Positions 1 through 9,974 of a stretch of 64,000 bases of DNA are shown here, piece after piece (position 1 is the first letter of the stretch; each line of letters opens with the position of its first letter). The position numbers and the translations under genes are program-made. Origin of the DNA: Progne subis subis (Eukaryota > Chordata > Aves > Passeriformes > Hirundinidae); the NCBI GenBank assembly GCA_022316685.1, contig JAKJHU010000014.1, positions 6,195,001 through 6,259,000 of the forward strand. The letters are read 5' to 3'. The notes under the pieces are model-generated. The model ran no database searches, had not been told where the DNA came from, and worked only from the letters and a program-made list of their open reading frames with translations.

Positions 1-405
1 AATGTCTTGGGGCGCTACAATGGAAAAACTCAAGTTTAGAGTACATGTCCACCCGGACTGTCACACCAACTGCTGGGACAGACTTCTGGAAGTCACCAAG
101 GCAGGTTGTGGAACAAAGCATGGCCAGCAAACTTCAGCAGCTTTTAGCAGCACAGCGAATAAGAATGACCAACAACCAAACATTTAGGATTCTGTCCTGA
201 CCTTCACTGGAGCGCAGTGGCCCTCTGTGCACAGCGGCATCACTTACAGCTCCTATTTCACGCGCCCCAGCACAACACATTTGATTATGAGACAGCTGTG
301 CTCCTTCGGGAGCTTCCCAGATGAAAAGCACAAGAGGTTCCTCCCATTCCCCACCTGCAGAGTCCCTGCAGGAGGATCTCTGCCCCTCCCAGCCCCCGTA
401 CTCAC
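1..405 (-). other. MEGF6 intron, 3' of the laminin-EGF exon (partial)
   Basis: Intron that starts at the donor GTGAGTAC (minus strand, 398-405) and runs off the left edge of the window. I see no further exon, repeat family or RNA gene in it. Confidence 0.8.
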
Positions 406-538
406 TCTCATTGCAGGTGACACCGGCCCAGCCGGGCGCTGCAGACGCAGCCGCTGCGCTCGCTGTTGCAGCGGCCCCCGTGCAGACAATCCTCACACCT
501 CAGGCTGCAGTCCTGGCCAAACGTGTCACCCAGGCACA
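406..538 (-). CDS. MEGF6: MEGF6 exon: first laminin-type EGF domain, with an apparent 1-bp frameshift
   Basis: Acceptor is a pyrimidine tract ending TTTGCTCTCAG (AG at 539-540); donor is GTGAGTAC at 398-405. The frame set by the linker exon reads VCLGDTFGQDCSLRC, then EDCLHGGRCNSERSGCVC, a MEGF/laminin-type EGF that begins right after the linker. After the CVC motif the expected APGWAGVTCNE appears only in the next frame. The exon is 133 nt (phase 1 to 1 needs a multiple of 3), so one base is extra; the simplest placement is the T at 440 (A on the coding strand). Without correction the frame stops at TGA 408-410, just before the donor. The cause may be a sequencing error, an allele or a real lesion. 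The downstream frame is still intact to the donor, which suggests an error or a very recent change. Confidence 0.9.
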
Positions 539-2762
539 CTGAGAGCAAAAAAAAACCCAACCACACAGGGCTGAGTGAGCAGCCAGACAAAAAAGAAAAG
601 ACCTCCCACAAGCTCTTACCTACCGCCGGGTTGCAAACGCCGCCGGTTCGGCGCAGAAGGCACGGCAAAATGGGCACTCCTGAACTTCCCTCTTCACATT
701 TTTGACTCTCAATAAAAGGAAAGCTGTGTCTTCAGCTGGACTTGATTCTAAAAGCTCTGATTTTCCAGCAAAGAGCACTCAGAGCTACTTTTTAAAAGCA
801 AGAGTTTTGCCTTCAGAAGAAGTGAGTTTGCACCTAATGTTTGATTGTACATAACTAGAAGAGTTTATTGGGACTTTCCTTCTCTCCTTGCTAGGCTATC
901 CCTGCTGTTTTATGGCAGTAAGTGGATACAGTGCTACTTTAATCATAATTCAGTGATATTTTCAACCACATAGTTTGACCGTTCTAGGAAAACAAAGCAA
1001 AATACACATTTATCATGTCTCTTTTTCTTCAGGGATATGAAGAGTTTTAGATAGGAAACCTGATATGAAAGTGCATTTTTTCCCTGTCCTTGCACACCCT
1101 CCTTTTATCCCTCGCACCCTCATGTTCTCTTTGTGGGGTCTATTGAGACAGGAACGCAAAATAAAGTGACTGCCTGATAAAATACTTCAATGGCACTGAA
1201 GATCCCATCCACACAGTTCAGAGCCTTCAAGGCTTTGTGGCTGTGGCTGAAGGCTTTCTGGAATTTTTAACAGCACCTAAAAGTGAGCTGGCAGCTTATT
1301 TCAGCCTACAGTAAGTCACAGGCTGGTTGCATTTCATCACCAGTTTTCTGTGTGAGTTGAGATTTCCTCTAGGTCTGAGCACCCAACTGTTCCCTTTCCT
1401 GCAGCTGAACAAATGCCCGAGCTTTCAGGGACGTTCAGAATCCCAGTGCTGCCACTTGGAACAGGGTACCAATTCATTCTTCAGGAGAAGAATACAGACC
1501 ACCATTAAAAACATCATGCTTCCACCTTAAAAAGCCATTCAAGTCCTGAAAAATAATTACTTGCACCAGCTTACTATTAAAGCAGGCTTTTTTATAATAT
1601 AGATAGTAGCAAAAAACCATGTCTGAAAATACAAGAATCAATTGCTACTCGGGAGGTAAAAGAACTTACTAAACCATTTAAAGTTCCTTTTCTCCATCAC
1701 CTTTTCATACAAACCACTGCATGCTGCAAAGCCTGAGCCCTAGAAAAAGTGCAGCTGCTCAGCTGTGACTGATAACACCCAAATTTCTGTGACTAAATAT
1801 AAATAAAACATGCAAAAAGTGGTCAATAAATATTTGATTGTGGTTTCTAGGCCTGATAATTTTGCCTGTGGTTATCTCATTTATCAGTTTCCCAGTTGGT
1901 TATCGGTGTCGCTGAGTCCGGCTGGATGCTGCTTGATTTGGGAGGGTCTTAACAGTTTTGTTCATGAAAATAAGTTAATATTTTATTAAAGTCAAGACAA
2001 GCTCCTGATATCTGCCTGTAGGGCACAGTCCTCAGATGGGTAATTATAGAGTTTATATAAAAATCACAGGACACACATAGGGAAAAACAGGAAATCCTCC
2101 CTGGTGATCCACCAGCACTCAGCACAAAGCAAACACAGGGTTTCACCCCATAATACTCTTAAAAATGTAAAGTTGCCACCTTTGGGTGGAAAGAGTGAAT
2201 CAGTGCAAAGCCCAGTGCAGAGCAGCTTTGCTACCCACTCCTGTGACAGTGGGTGCTCCTGTGCTGTTTGCCACCACTTGAGCTGAGCAGTACGTGGATG
2301 GGTTGGTGTTTTTCCCAGGGAGTCAAGGGAAACCTGAATCTTCAGAGGATTGCTTTTAACACAGACAAAATGCAAATATCTTAAACAAAAAGCCTCCAGT
2401 TGTTCTAAAAGGGCTGGTAAACAGGGACACGTGCTCCCAGCTCTAGGAGAAGGGGAGTGTTTCCCCAGGGATTTAGTGCACTGAGCCATGCCATCCTCTC
2501 ACCCCTGGCACGATGAGCTCTCTCTGGCTGCTGCCCCTGGGGCTCTCTGCAGACACCCTGTTTCCCAAGCAGCTTTCCCAGCCACTGACTTGCTGTGCTG
2601 CTCTCCCCTGCCTCCCTCCCGAAGCATCCTGGCTCCCCAAACCTGTCCCGTTTGGGATTTGGGTAGTGATGCCTTATCCCTACCGCAGGATTAATGCTCA
2701 TCCCCGCGAGCCCCACCCCAAATGCTCCCCCTGAGACCACCAGGGCCCTGCTGGTCACTCAC
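539..2762 (-). other. MEGF6 intron between the linker and laminin-EGF exons
   Basis: A 2.2-kb intron with no recognisable transposable element. A short CpG-rich patch at about 621-670 ends at a good-looking minus-strand donor (AG|GTAAGAGC, junction 619/620), but no matching exon is needed because the flanking exons already join in frame. The rest is mixed AT-rich sequence and, at 2400-2760, GC-richer sequence with chance open frames. Confidence 0.75.
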
Positions 2763-2900
2763 CGACCCTGTGCACCAGGGTGAGCTCTCCCCGGGGGTCT
2801 CCATCCTCGGCCAGGGACCCCAGCGCGTAGCGGAGCAGCTGGGGGGGCCCCCGGAACTGCAGCCCCGGGGCTGCCTCCTCTGCATCCGCCTCCTCCACAC
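2763..2900 (-). CDS. MEGF6: MEGF6 exon: acidic linker between the calcium-type and laminin-type EGF blocks
   Basis: 138-nt phase 1/1 exon (46 codons) with acceptor GCAGCCCTAG (AG at 2901-2902) and donor GTGAGTGACC from 2762. It begins GVEEADAEEAAPGLQF and ends RGELTLVHRV, and contains no cysteine. Vertebrate MEGF6 has an acidic cysteine-free spacer here, ending in a similar RGE-x-T motif just before the first laminin-type EGF. The split codon (G + TG) gives Val, joining VHRV to VCLGDTFGQ. The domain is poorly conserved in general, so this assignment relies on position, phase and the conserved C-terminal half. Confidence 0.88.
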
Positions 2901-3842
2901 CTAGGGCTGCACAAACACAGCCATCAGCACCCCAGCCTTGCCTCCACGGCCTCCCATTTGCATCTCTTTTTAATATTATCATGCCATTAGATGTCCCAGT
3001 CAACATCTCTGCCCAGGTCACACCCCAGGCGTTTTCTCGTCTTGCTTACAGGGTTTCTGCTATCCAAAAAAAAAAAAAAAATATTGAGGAAAAAAGGGGA
3101 GACACCCTCCCCACCCCACCTCTCCCTTTTCTTTCTTCTGAGAAAAAACTCTGCTCCCGGAGAATCAAAATTAAACGAGGAGATTAATTTTCCTCACTTG
3201 AAGTTTAAGATTATTTTTAGTTAATGAAGGTCATTACTCTTGCTCGTTTTGGAGATGACAAATAGAAAGTGAGGCCGGCTGGGCAATTTATTTTCAGAAA
3301 TATTAAAATTTGAGCCTTAAAATGACGGGAAATCAGTTGGCTTTCCTTTTGGTGTGGTTAGAATATCAAACTCTAGCTTAAGGTTTAACAGTTGCTAAAC
3401 TTGGTTATAAAATTGAGTTGCTCTGCTAAACTTTGGACTGGTTACACTGGCAGAAATCCAGAATAACGTCACTGACTAATGGAAAACTTGCCATGGTTGA
3501 TCAAAGAAGAATCTGGCTACCTTTTTTTTCCCACAGGATGTTAAACTTCATCAAAGAGCGCAAGAAAAGTGTCAAAATAGTATTTATTTCTAAACCATGA
3601 GCTTTAGGTTTTCAAACATGTCCAGGGGATTTAAGTGTTCATCTGCCATTAATCTTGGGCAAAACCCATTACTGGAGGATGAACTTGGATCCACGCACTG
3701 CACGTAGCCCTACCCTGGGCATTCAGAGCCCGCTCAAGCTGGGCTCCCAAAATCCCAGGATCTGTGAGAATCCCCGATCCAAAATCGCTTTTTAAATCAG
3801 TGGGAAGTGCTTAATGGCCCTCAAGTTTTGAGAAGAACTCAC
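2901..3842 (-). other. MEGF6 intron between EGF8 and the linker exon
   Basis: A 0.94-kb intron. It holds a 16-nt A run at 3066-3081 followed by AT-rich sequence. No repeat family or RNA gene is recognised. Confidence 0.75.
3066..3081. repeat. A16 homopolymer
   Basis: Sixteen consecutive A on the plus strand, within the intron between EGF8 and the linker exon. Confidence 0.95.
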
Positions 3843-3965
3843 CCACGCAGGCCCATCTGCTATCCCCAAGCCTGTAGCCCTCCTTACAGGCACACTCGTA
3901 TGACCCCAGGGAATTCACGCAGAAATGGTCACAGTTGCCGTTATCCAGACGACATTCATCCACAT
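3843..3965 (-). CDS. MEGF6: MEGF6 exon: EGF8, calcium-binding type
   Basis: 123-nt phase 1/1 exon; acceptor GGATTTTCTAG (AG at 3966-3967), donor GTGAGTTC from 3842. Reads DVDECRLDNGNC, then DHFCVNSLGSYECAC, then KEGYRLGDSRWACV. It has the six EGF cysteines, the N-terminal D-V-D-E-C calcium ligand segment, and the C-x-N-x4-Y-x-C-x-C consensus for Asp/Asn beta-hydroxylation. The domain should therefore bind Ca2+ and stiffen the EGF7-EGF8 pair. It is the last calcium-type EGF before the linker. Confidence 0.95.
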
Positions 3966-4527
3966 CTAGAAAATCCAGGCATAAATGGTGATTAGGAACA
4001 AGTACTTCTGCTCAGAGAGCCCATGCTGTGCCCAGCTGCATCTGAGAAATTATTCTATACATAAGAAAACACGATTTTTCTTATGTGTTTTGGGGCTCGC
4101 CATTTGTCTCTGGTACTGGAGGTATGAAAACATTGCAGGGCAACAGGGAGCAGATTATTTCACTGATGTTTTTGTCTCGAGTGAAAACAGATGCTTTAAG
4201 CTGTTAAGCTCAGTTGATCCTGCAGTTATTTTGAGAGCTCTTCTTTTGTGGAAGGAGCATTTAACACACATCAATATACAGTGGCCATGGAGAGAGGAGG
4301 GGAACTTTCTGCTGGCTCATCTCCCACATCCCCACATCCCCACGCTGGATGCTGCGTTATTCCTCTAGTCCAGCTTCACAAAGCGGAAATTACAGGTTTG
4401 TAAAACCTTATCAGCAAAGCTGGCATGGCATGGGGTCGGTGACTCTCATTTGGGCAGTCCCTGCAAAGGGCTTTGACAGCATTTCTTCTACCCTGAGCTG
4501 TGATTAGTTAGACCAAGCCACTGGTAC

Positions 4528-4826
4528 CAAAGGACTTTTGACAAGGGCATGGAATGATGCAGGACAAGAGGGAATGGCTTTAGGACTAACAGAGGGGAGG
4601 TTTGGATTGGATATTAGGAGAGAATAGGGGAGGTTTGGATTGGGTATTAGGAGAGAATTCTCCCCTGCCAGGGTGGTGATGCCCTAGTTGCCCAGAGAAG
4701 CTGTGGCTGCCAGGATGTGTCCAAGGCCAAGGTGGACAGGGCTTGGAGCGACCTGGGCTAGTGGAAAGTGTCCCTGCTCACGGCAGGGGTGGAATGAGAT
4801 GGGCTTTAAGGCCCCCTCCAGCCCAG
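4528..4826 (+). mobile_element. CR1 LINE 3' fragment, sense on plus strand
   Basis: Matches the CR1 3' region: ACAAGGGCATG, GGACAAGAGGGAATGGCTTT, GATTGGATATTAGGAGAGAA, GGGTGGTGATGCCCTAG, TTGCCCAGAGAAGCTGTGGC, then the GGGGTGGAATGAGATG and CCTCCAGCC 3' end. The copy is 5'-truncated, as is usual for CR1. It carries an internal 33-bp tandem duplication at 4594-4659 and ends only about 25 bp from the EGF7 donor. Boundaries are approximate. Confidence 0.88.
4594..4659. repeat. 33-bp tandem duplication inside a CR1 copy
   Basis: Two adjacent 33-bp units, each starting GGGGAGGTTTGGATTGG, at 4594-4626 and 4627-4659. They differ at very few positions. CR1 normally has one copy of this segment, so the duplication arose after or at insertion. 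Confidence 0.88.
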
Positions 4827-4850
4827 CCCACTCCCTGGCTCCGTGCTCAC

Positions 4851-4973
4851 CGTCGCAGGAGCAGCCGTCGGCGCTGAGCTGGAACCCCGCCTTGCAGGCG
4901 CACTCGTAGCCCCCTGCGTAGTTGATGCAGAACTGGGAGCAGCAGGACTCCCCAGTCTCACACTCGTCCACCT
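4851..4973 (-). CDS. MEGF6: MEGF6 exon: EGF7, calcium-binding type with eight cysteines
   Basis: 123-nt phase 1/1 exon; acceptor TTTTCCTTGCAG (AG at 4974-4975), donor GTGAGCAC from 4850. Reads EVDECETGESCCSQFC, then INYAGGYECAC, then KAGFQLSADGCSCD. The C-x-N-x4-Y-x-C-x-C hydroxylation motif and V-D-E-C calcium segment are present. It has eight cysteines instead of six: an adjacent CC pair near the start and a second C near the end (GCSC). The even number suggests a fourth disulfide, and vertebrate MEGF6 has the same CC and GC-G-C arrangement here. Confidence 0.95.
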
Positions 4974-5214
4974 CTGCAAGGAAAAGGCAGCACGTTCAGC
5001 CCTTGAGACAGCCCGAGCTGCTGCCACAGCTCTGCTCAGAGCTGTTGTGCTGCAGCCCTCACTGCTTTACACCTCCCTTCAACAACATAAACACTGCCTG
5101 AATCCTGAATCCTGACAGCAGCTGCCTTCTACCTTCTCCCATAGCAGCCAAGACCCTCCACATCCTGGAGAGGCATCTCCTCTACAAGTCTGAGCTGCCA
5201 TGAGGGTATTTACA

Positions 5215-5500
5215 AAATCCCTGGTCTCACTGGTGACCAAGGAGGGAATGGCTGGAGCTGTGTCAGGAAGTTTTAGGTTGGGTATCAGAAAAGGTTCTTT
5301 CCCCTCGAGGGTGCTGGGCATTGCCCAGGCTCCCCAGGGAATGGGCACAGCCCTGAGGCTGCCAGAGCTCCAGGAGGGTTTGGACAATGCTCTCAAGGAT
5401 GCCCAGGGTGGGGCTGCTGGGGTGTCTGTGCATAGACAGGAACGGGACTCAACGATCCTTGTGTGTCCCTTCCAACTCAGAAAATTCTATGGTTTTATGA
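5215..5500 (+). mobile_element. CR1 LINE 3' fragment (different subfamily), sense on plus strand
   Basis: Recognised by AGTTTTAGGTTGGGTATCAG, CAGGCTCCCCAGGGAATGGG, GGGTTTGGACAATGCTCTCA, GGGGTGTCTGTGCATAG, and the 3' end GATCCTTGTGTGTCCCTTCC followed by AACTCAGAAAATTCTATGG. This 3' end is of the CR1 class ending in an ATTCTATG-type octamer. It is distinct in sequence from the copy at 4528-4826. Boundaries are approximate. Confidence 0.85.
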
Positions 5501-5604
5501 AAAGAGACAACAGCAAGGACCCACCAGCCCTCAGAAACCTTCTGTTTAACAGTAACCTACATTTGACCATCCAGACTTCTTCACATTCAACCTTATTCAA
5601 CGCA

Positions 5605-5628
5605 AACTAACAACTAACTAACTAACTG
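5605..5628. repeat. short AACT microsatellite
   Basis: Imperfect run of AACT units ending in three clean copies. Very short; intronic. Confidence 0.7.
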
Positions 5629-7226
5629 GACAGCAGCAGCCTGGAAGGTTCAATTGTAGTTTTTGATAGCTCCGTGCCCACTCAGAAGCTGGTATCACTG
5701 ACACCGCTGCTGTGGTGATTAGATGGGAGAGCTGAGCTGTTATCTGTGCACTGCAGGCTCCTGGCTGCTGTCAGGCTGCTGAGCAGGTCAGTGGCCATCC
5801 AAGGGCCACCTTGTCAAAGCTGAGTCTGCAAAATGCTCCTGACCGTGGCCCGGCTGAGCAGCTGCAGATGGGAAAGGTCAGTGTCTCAATTAACCTTGGA
5901 AGGAGCACCAACTTTATGAGGAAACACGGACAGAGAAAGAAAATGTAATTAATCAATCGAGGTGAGGAGGTCAGTGTGAAAATGATTAATGCAGGTTATT
6001 TGAAGGCAGTGTTTTCCAGAAATGTCACAAGCTGAGCTCCTCTGCAGTACATCAGGTGATGTCTCGCTATGGGTTCCAGCAACAGCCCCTTGTTTGTGTA
6101 GGAATGCAACATCTGCATCCCACAAAAAGGAGATTTTTGCTGTTAAGAGCAACTTTTCATGTCCTCAGCCTTCCTCTGTGTTCTCCCCCTTCCCTGGCTG
6201 TATCTGGAGTATCTGCTTCCCCCTGAAATCCCCAGCAGCAGGTCACTGAGCTGGGATGTGGGCAGGAGGCTGCTTTGCCTCCTGTCAGCTGTACAGACAA
6301 GACTGGGTAACCCACCCACCCCTGTGAGGTTCTGGCTCCAAATCTGCCTCCCAAACTTTTTCTGCTTTGCTTTCTAAGCTCCATCATCACCCGCCCTTGC
6401 AACCCTCAGTGCTTCCCTCCTCCCCTGCTCCGCCTCTCTCCTGCACTTGGCTTTTTTTCCTTGCAAGCCTCCTGTTGTCTGTAATGCCTCTCACACTCAT
6501 CAGTGCCCCCACTTTCTACCTGTTCTCATCATATCTCACTACACTGTTTTCTGGTGCCTGCTTCCTTTCTCCATCCCCCCTCTCTTCCTGTCTTAAAAAT
6601 TGTAATGGCATAATGACAGCAAGCCCAAAGCAGAATGAGATACAGTTTGCATGGCAAAAGCCATAAACAAAACAAAACCATAAACACACACACAAAAAAT
6701 ATCACAGCAGAATTGCTTAAAACATGAATGAATTTTTAAGCTCTCATCTCGAAATAAACCCAAAGCTAACTCTGCTGCTTTCACCTCCTGAGTGAGACTT
6801 CTCACAGGCAGAAGTGCAACCTCAGCCTCACCACTGAGCAAACCTGACGGGAACACGGCAGACCCCGGAGCACGAGGTGCGGTTTGTGCGAGAGGCACCC
6901 GGGAGCGGCTGTGCCGCCGCTCCCATGCTGAGAAGGGAAGGGGAGCCAAGGCAGCTCAGCGGTGCTTGGGCTGCCCACGCTGAACGTGGCCATGGTAACG
7001 GGCGATGGATGCCCCGGTGTCATTTCCATCCCTGCCCTCCTTAGAGACTCACCCCGGCGCGCTCCCAGAGCCAGACAAGCCGGGGCGGCGCAGAGAAGGG
7101 CGCTGTTAATTAACACCTGCAGAAGGAGGGAAGGAAGGCACGGGGAGGCGTTTCCCCGAGCGACAGCTCTCCTGCAGGCTCCCTGGGCCCTTCCCCACCC
7201 GCTCCCTGCTGCTGGCACGGGTTTAC

Positions 7227-7364
7227 CTGTGCAGGTTTTGCCGTCCGTGCCGAGGCGGTGGCCGCGGTGGCAGGAGCAGCGCGGCCCCGCTGCCGTGTGC
7301 TCGCAGAGCTGGGAGCAGCCGCCGTTCCCGTCCCGACAGCTGTCCACGATCTCCATCTCGATGC
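7227..7364 (-). CDS. MEGF6: MEGF6 exon: EGF6, with an IEMEIV N-terminal extension
   Basis: 138-nt phase 1/1 exon; acceptor TTATTTCTCCGCAAG (AG at 7365-7366), donor GTAAACCC from 7226. Reads RIEMEIVDSCRDGNGGC, then SQLCEHTAAGPRCSC, then HRGHRLGTDGKTC. The acceptor was chosen because it preserves phase and gives CYR-IEMEIV across the join with EGF5, as in vertebrate MEGF6; later AGs at GCATCGAG and ATGGAG would break phase or drop this segment. Six cysteines are present. The C-x-N hydroxylation motif is absent (CEH), so beta-hydroxylation is unlikely. The acceptor ends AAG rather than CAG. Confidence 0.94.
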
Positions 7365-9851
7365 CTTGCGGAGAAATAAATCAAAAGGATGTTACAAAGC
7401 AAGCCCTGGAGGATCAGTGGGATGTAAAGCATCAGCCATGAGTGCTGGAGCAGTGAGTGTAATCCTCCCCGGAGGAGCAGGCTTTGGAGCCTCTGAGCTC
7501 CAGGTGTTTGTGTCAGAATGGTGGATGCTCTCAAATTCAGCCATGTGGAGCTGGTTCAGCAGTGCCAGCAGCCACCTGCTACAGGAGCCTTCCCAGGTTT
7601 CCTCAGGTTTATGCTTTGTTTGGGCACAGTGCTTGTCCAAAAGGAGGAACAGAACCATCTGAGGAGCCCAGCAGTGCCCCTCAACCCAGCCTGATGCACT
7701 TCCCAAAGAGCATATTTGAGTTTTGCATGGGAATGGTGAAGAGCTGATTCTGAAACATCCCCAAACACAAAGGCATTGAAACCTCCTCAGCAGAGCCCTG
7801 CTGGTGAAATGGAGACCCAACCACCATGCAAAACAATCTCCAGGTTTTGGTTTTGGGACGTCCCTTCAGGGGGGCACAGCAGCTTCTCCTTTGTCCCCTA
7901 CAGCTAAGACAGGGTGGTGCAATGCCACTGCCAGGGCCCTTTGCCCTGACAGAGTTCCACACCCTACTCACATGGCTGCACTGGACAGACCTTAGAACAT
8001 CCTGGCCATTTCCAATGGGAACCCTCACATAAAAGAGGGAACACTCGGCCACCTCATTCCCACCCAGCTACTTCATCAGATGACTTCTCCAGGATGAAAA
8101 GAAACCTTAGGGTCAGTTATAAAGTTTTTCATGAAGCATTAGCCAGCTTGTCTTGTTACAGAGCTATTTATAAGGGAAATAATTTCTGCTACTACATAGG
8201 GGAACTGAGAAACACCCTTCCAAAAGGACCCACTGCCTTCCAGAAACACCCCAGCTCCGAGTGATGGCCATCAGAATTTCCCCACACGCATCTGTGTTGG
8301 TGGGCTCTGGTCCTACCCCTCTTTGGGCTCCCAGGGAACAACATCCTTGCCAACAAGAAATGTAATTCCAGCTGGAAGAGGGTATAAATTAAGAGAATAA
8401 ATATCTCCACATCTCATGCACAGTGTGATTATTTGCACCAGGGAGAAGAAATCGTGTCTCCTGTCCAGTGTGTTAAGCTGGGATTTAGTAAACCAAACGA
8501 TTAGATGCAGACTCTGACTTTGTACACGATCTTCATCATTTACTTCGTCTCAGTTCTTCATCAGTAAAACTGAAATACCAGCTCTTCCCCAGCCACTGGG
8601 GAAATGAAAGAATAAACAAAGATTGTAAATTGCTCAAACACTGGGATAATCCTGATCATAAATATATGCAGAATGTTTTTATTTTTATTGTTTGCTCTGC
8701 AATATTGTACATGAGGCAGAGAGAATCACCATCCCCTGAGATCTGCTGAACAACCAGAAAAAATAATATCAGAAAAGCACAATGAAATCTAAGTGGTCTA
8801 AACCTCTTTTTTTATGCCTATGACAGAAGATTTCATATCTATACATAAATCACATTTCCTCTGCCATTGCACCACTCACAGTTCCCCATCACCTACGAAA
8901 TAACTCTCCAGGATGTCTCTCACATAATTGGGTGTTGTTTTTAATGTATGTTCATGCCTTGAGACTGGATTTCATTCTTAATAACTATTTCTTACACACA
9001 CATTCTTAAATAAAGCACTCATTCTCTGGCATGCAGTGTATTTTCCTAAGGAAGCTCTGCTGAAAGCTCTTGCACAGTATTATTAGATTGAGTGATCTTT
9101 GCCCACCTCTTTGCTAAAACAGGTCATGCTTTTGTCTGCATTCCAGGGAGCTTATGTTAGGTCCATAATAACCTCAGCTCTTCCACATCACCTCCTTTAT
9201 TCATCTAAATTTGCCCTCAAGGGCAGGCCAGGGATCACCTATCAGCTAACAGAACTGGGAGTCAGTCCCCCTCTCCAGAAAAGCTGTGCTGATTAAGGAA
9301 CCCCGCTGGCAAGAGGTAAGAATGTGAGGAAAGACAACAAGGCTCGCTTTAGTTTGGGAAGTTTGAGTTGTTCAACTACCTTTTCATCCCAAACCTATCT
9401 CTTTTTGTTGCATTTTTTTTAAAGCATCCTCTTAATAGTGTCAATAATCTCAGGAGAAACATAAACAAACCCGGACAGGTAAAGACAAGAGCAGAACATC
9501 GTGTTGGTTTTCTCTTGCATCAGGTTTGTAAGAAAGCTGTGGGGAGGAGGATGAGGAGGAGGGCAGGAAAGAATACATTTCACAGAACAGCAGCTTTCTG
9601 GTAGCTCTACAGCAGAACTCAGCAGACTCTGAGGATAAACCAACAGGGCTATTTGCTCTTTGAAAGGCAGTAATTAAGGTCTGTGAACACAGGCTTGTCA
9701 CCCTGCAAACCCGGCAGCGGCAGCAGAGGAAGAAAACAGTGTTAAACCTGAGCTTTTGCATACACTTATTCTGCTGGGAATGCTAATCCCAGCGACTGAG
9801 GGGCCTGGCAGGGAGCAGGGAGCAGAGGCTGAAGAGCGCGGGGTCACTTAC
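7365..9851 (-). other. MEGF6 intron between EGF5 and EGF6
   Basis: A 2.5-kb intron. The part 7380-8050 is moderately GC-rich with overlapping chance frames; 8400-9100 is AT-rich. No CR1 copy, RNA gene or tandem repeat of note is recognised. Confidence 0.72.
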
Positions 9852-9974
9852 GGTAGCACTGCCGCCCGTCCGCGCCCAGCTCGAAGCCGGGGCTGCAGGC
9901 ACAGCTGAAGGAGCCCGGGGTGTTCACACAGCGATGGGCACACCTGCCTCCGCCCCCTGCACACTCATCGACGT
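9852..9974 (-). CDS. MEGF6: MEGF6 exon: EGF5, calcium-binding type
   Basis: 123-nt phase 1/1 exon; acceptor CTGTGCTTGCAG (AG at 9975-9976), donor GTAAGTGA from 9851. Reads [12 protein letters not shown], then [15 protein letters not shown], then [15 protein letters not shown]. Six cysteines, the D-V-D-E-C segment and the C-x-N-x4-F-x-C-x-C hydroxylation motif are all intact, so it should bind Ca2+. Third codon positions are about 80% G or C, in strong contrast with EGF4. The closing CYR followed by IEMEIV of EGF6 is a signature of MEGF6. Confidence 0.96.

Larger units (their letters stand above)
3966..4850 (-). other. MEGF6 intron between EGF7 and EGF8
   Basis: A 0.89-kb intron whose 5' half (coding sense) is a CR1 LINE copy, listed separately. 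The remainder, 3966-4525, has a chance plus-strand open frame and no recognised element. Confidence 0.75.
4974..7226 (-). other. MEGF6 intron between EGF6 and EGF7
   Basis: A 2.25-kb intron. It contains one CR1 copy at about 5215-5500 and a short AACT microsatellite at about 5605-5628, listed separately. The stretch next to EGF6 (6790-7226) is GC-rich. No RNA gene or other coding sequence is recognised. Confidence 0.75.

Noticed and set aside
2..187. 61-codon plus-strand frame at the left edge
   Set aside because: Opposite strand to MEGF6, no recognisable similarity, and short enough to occur by chance.
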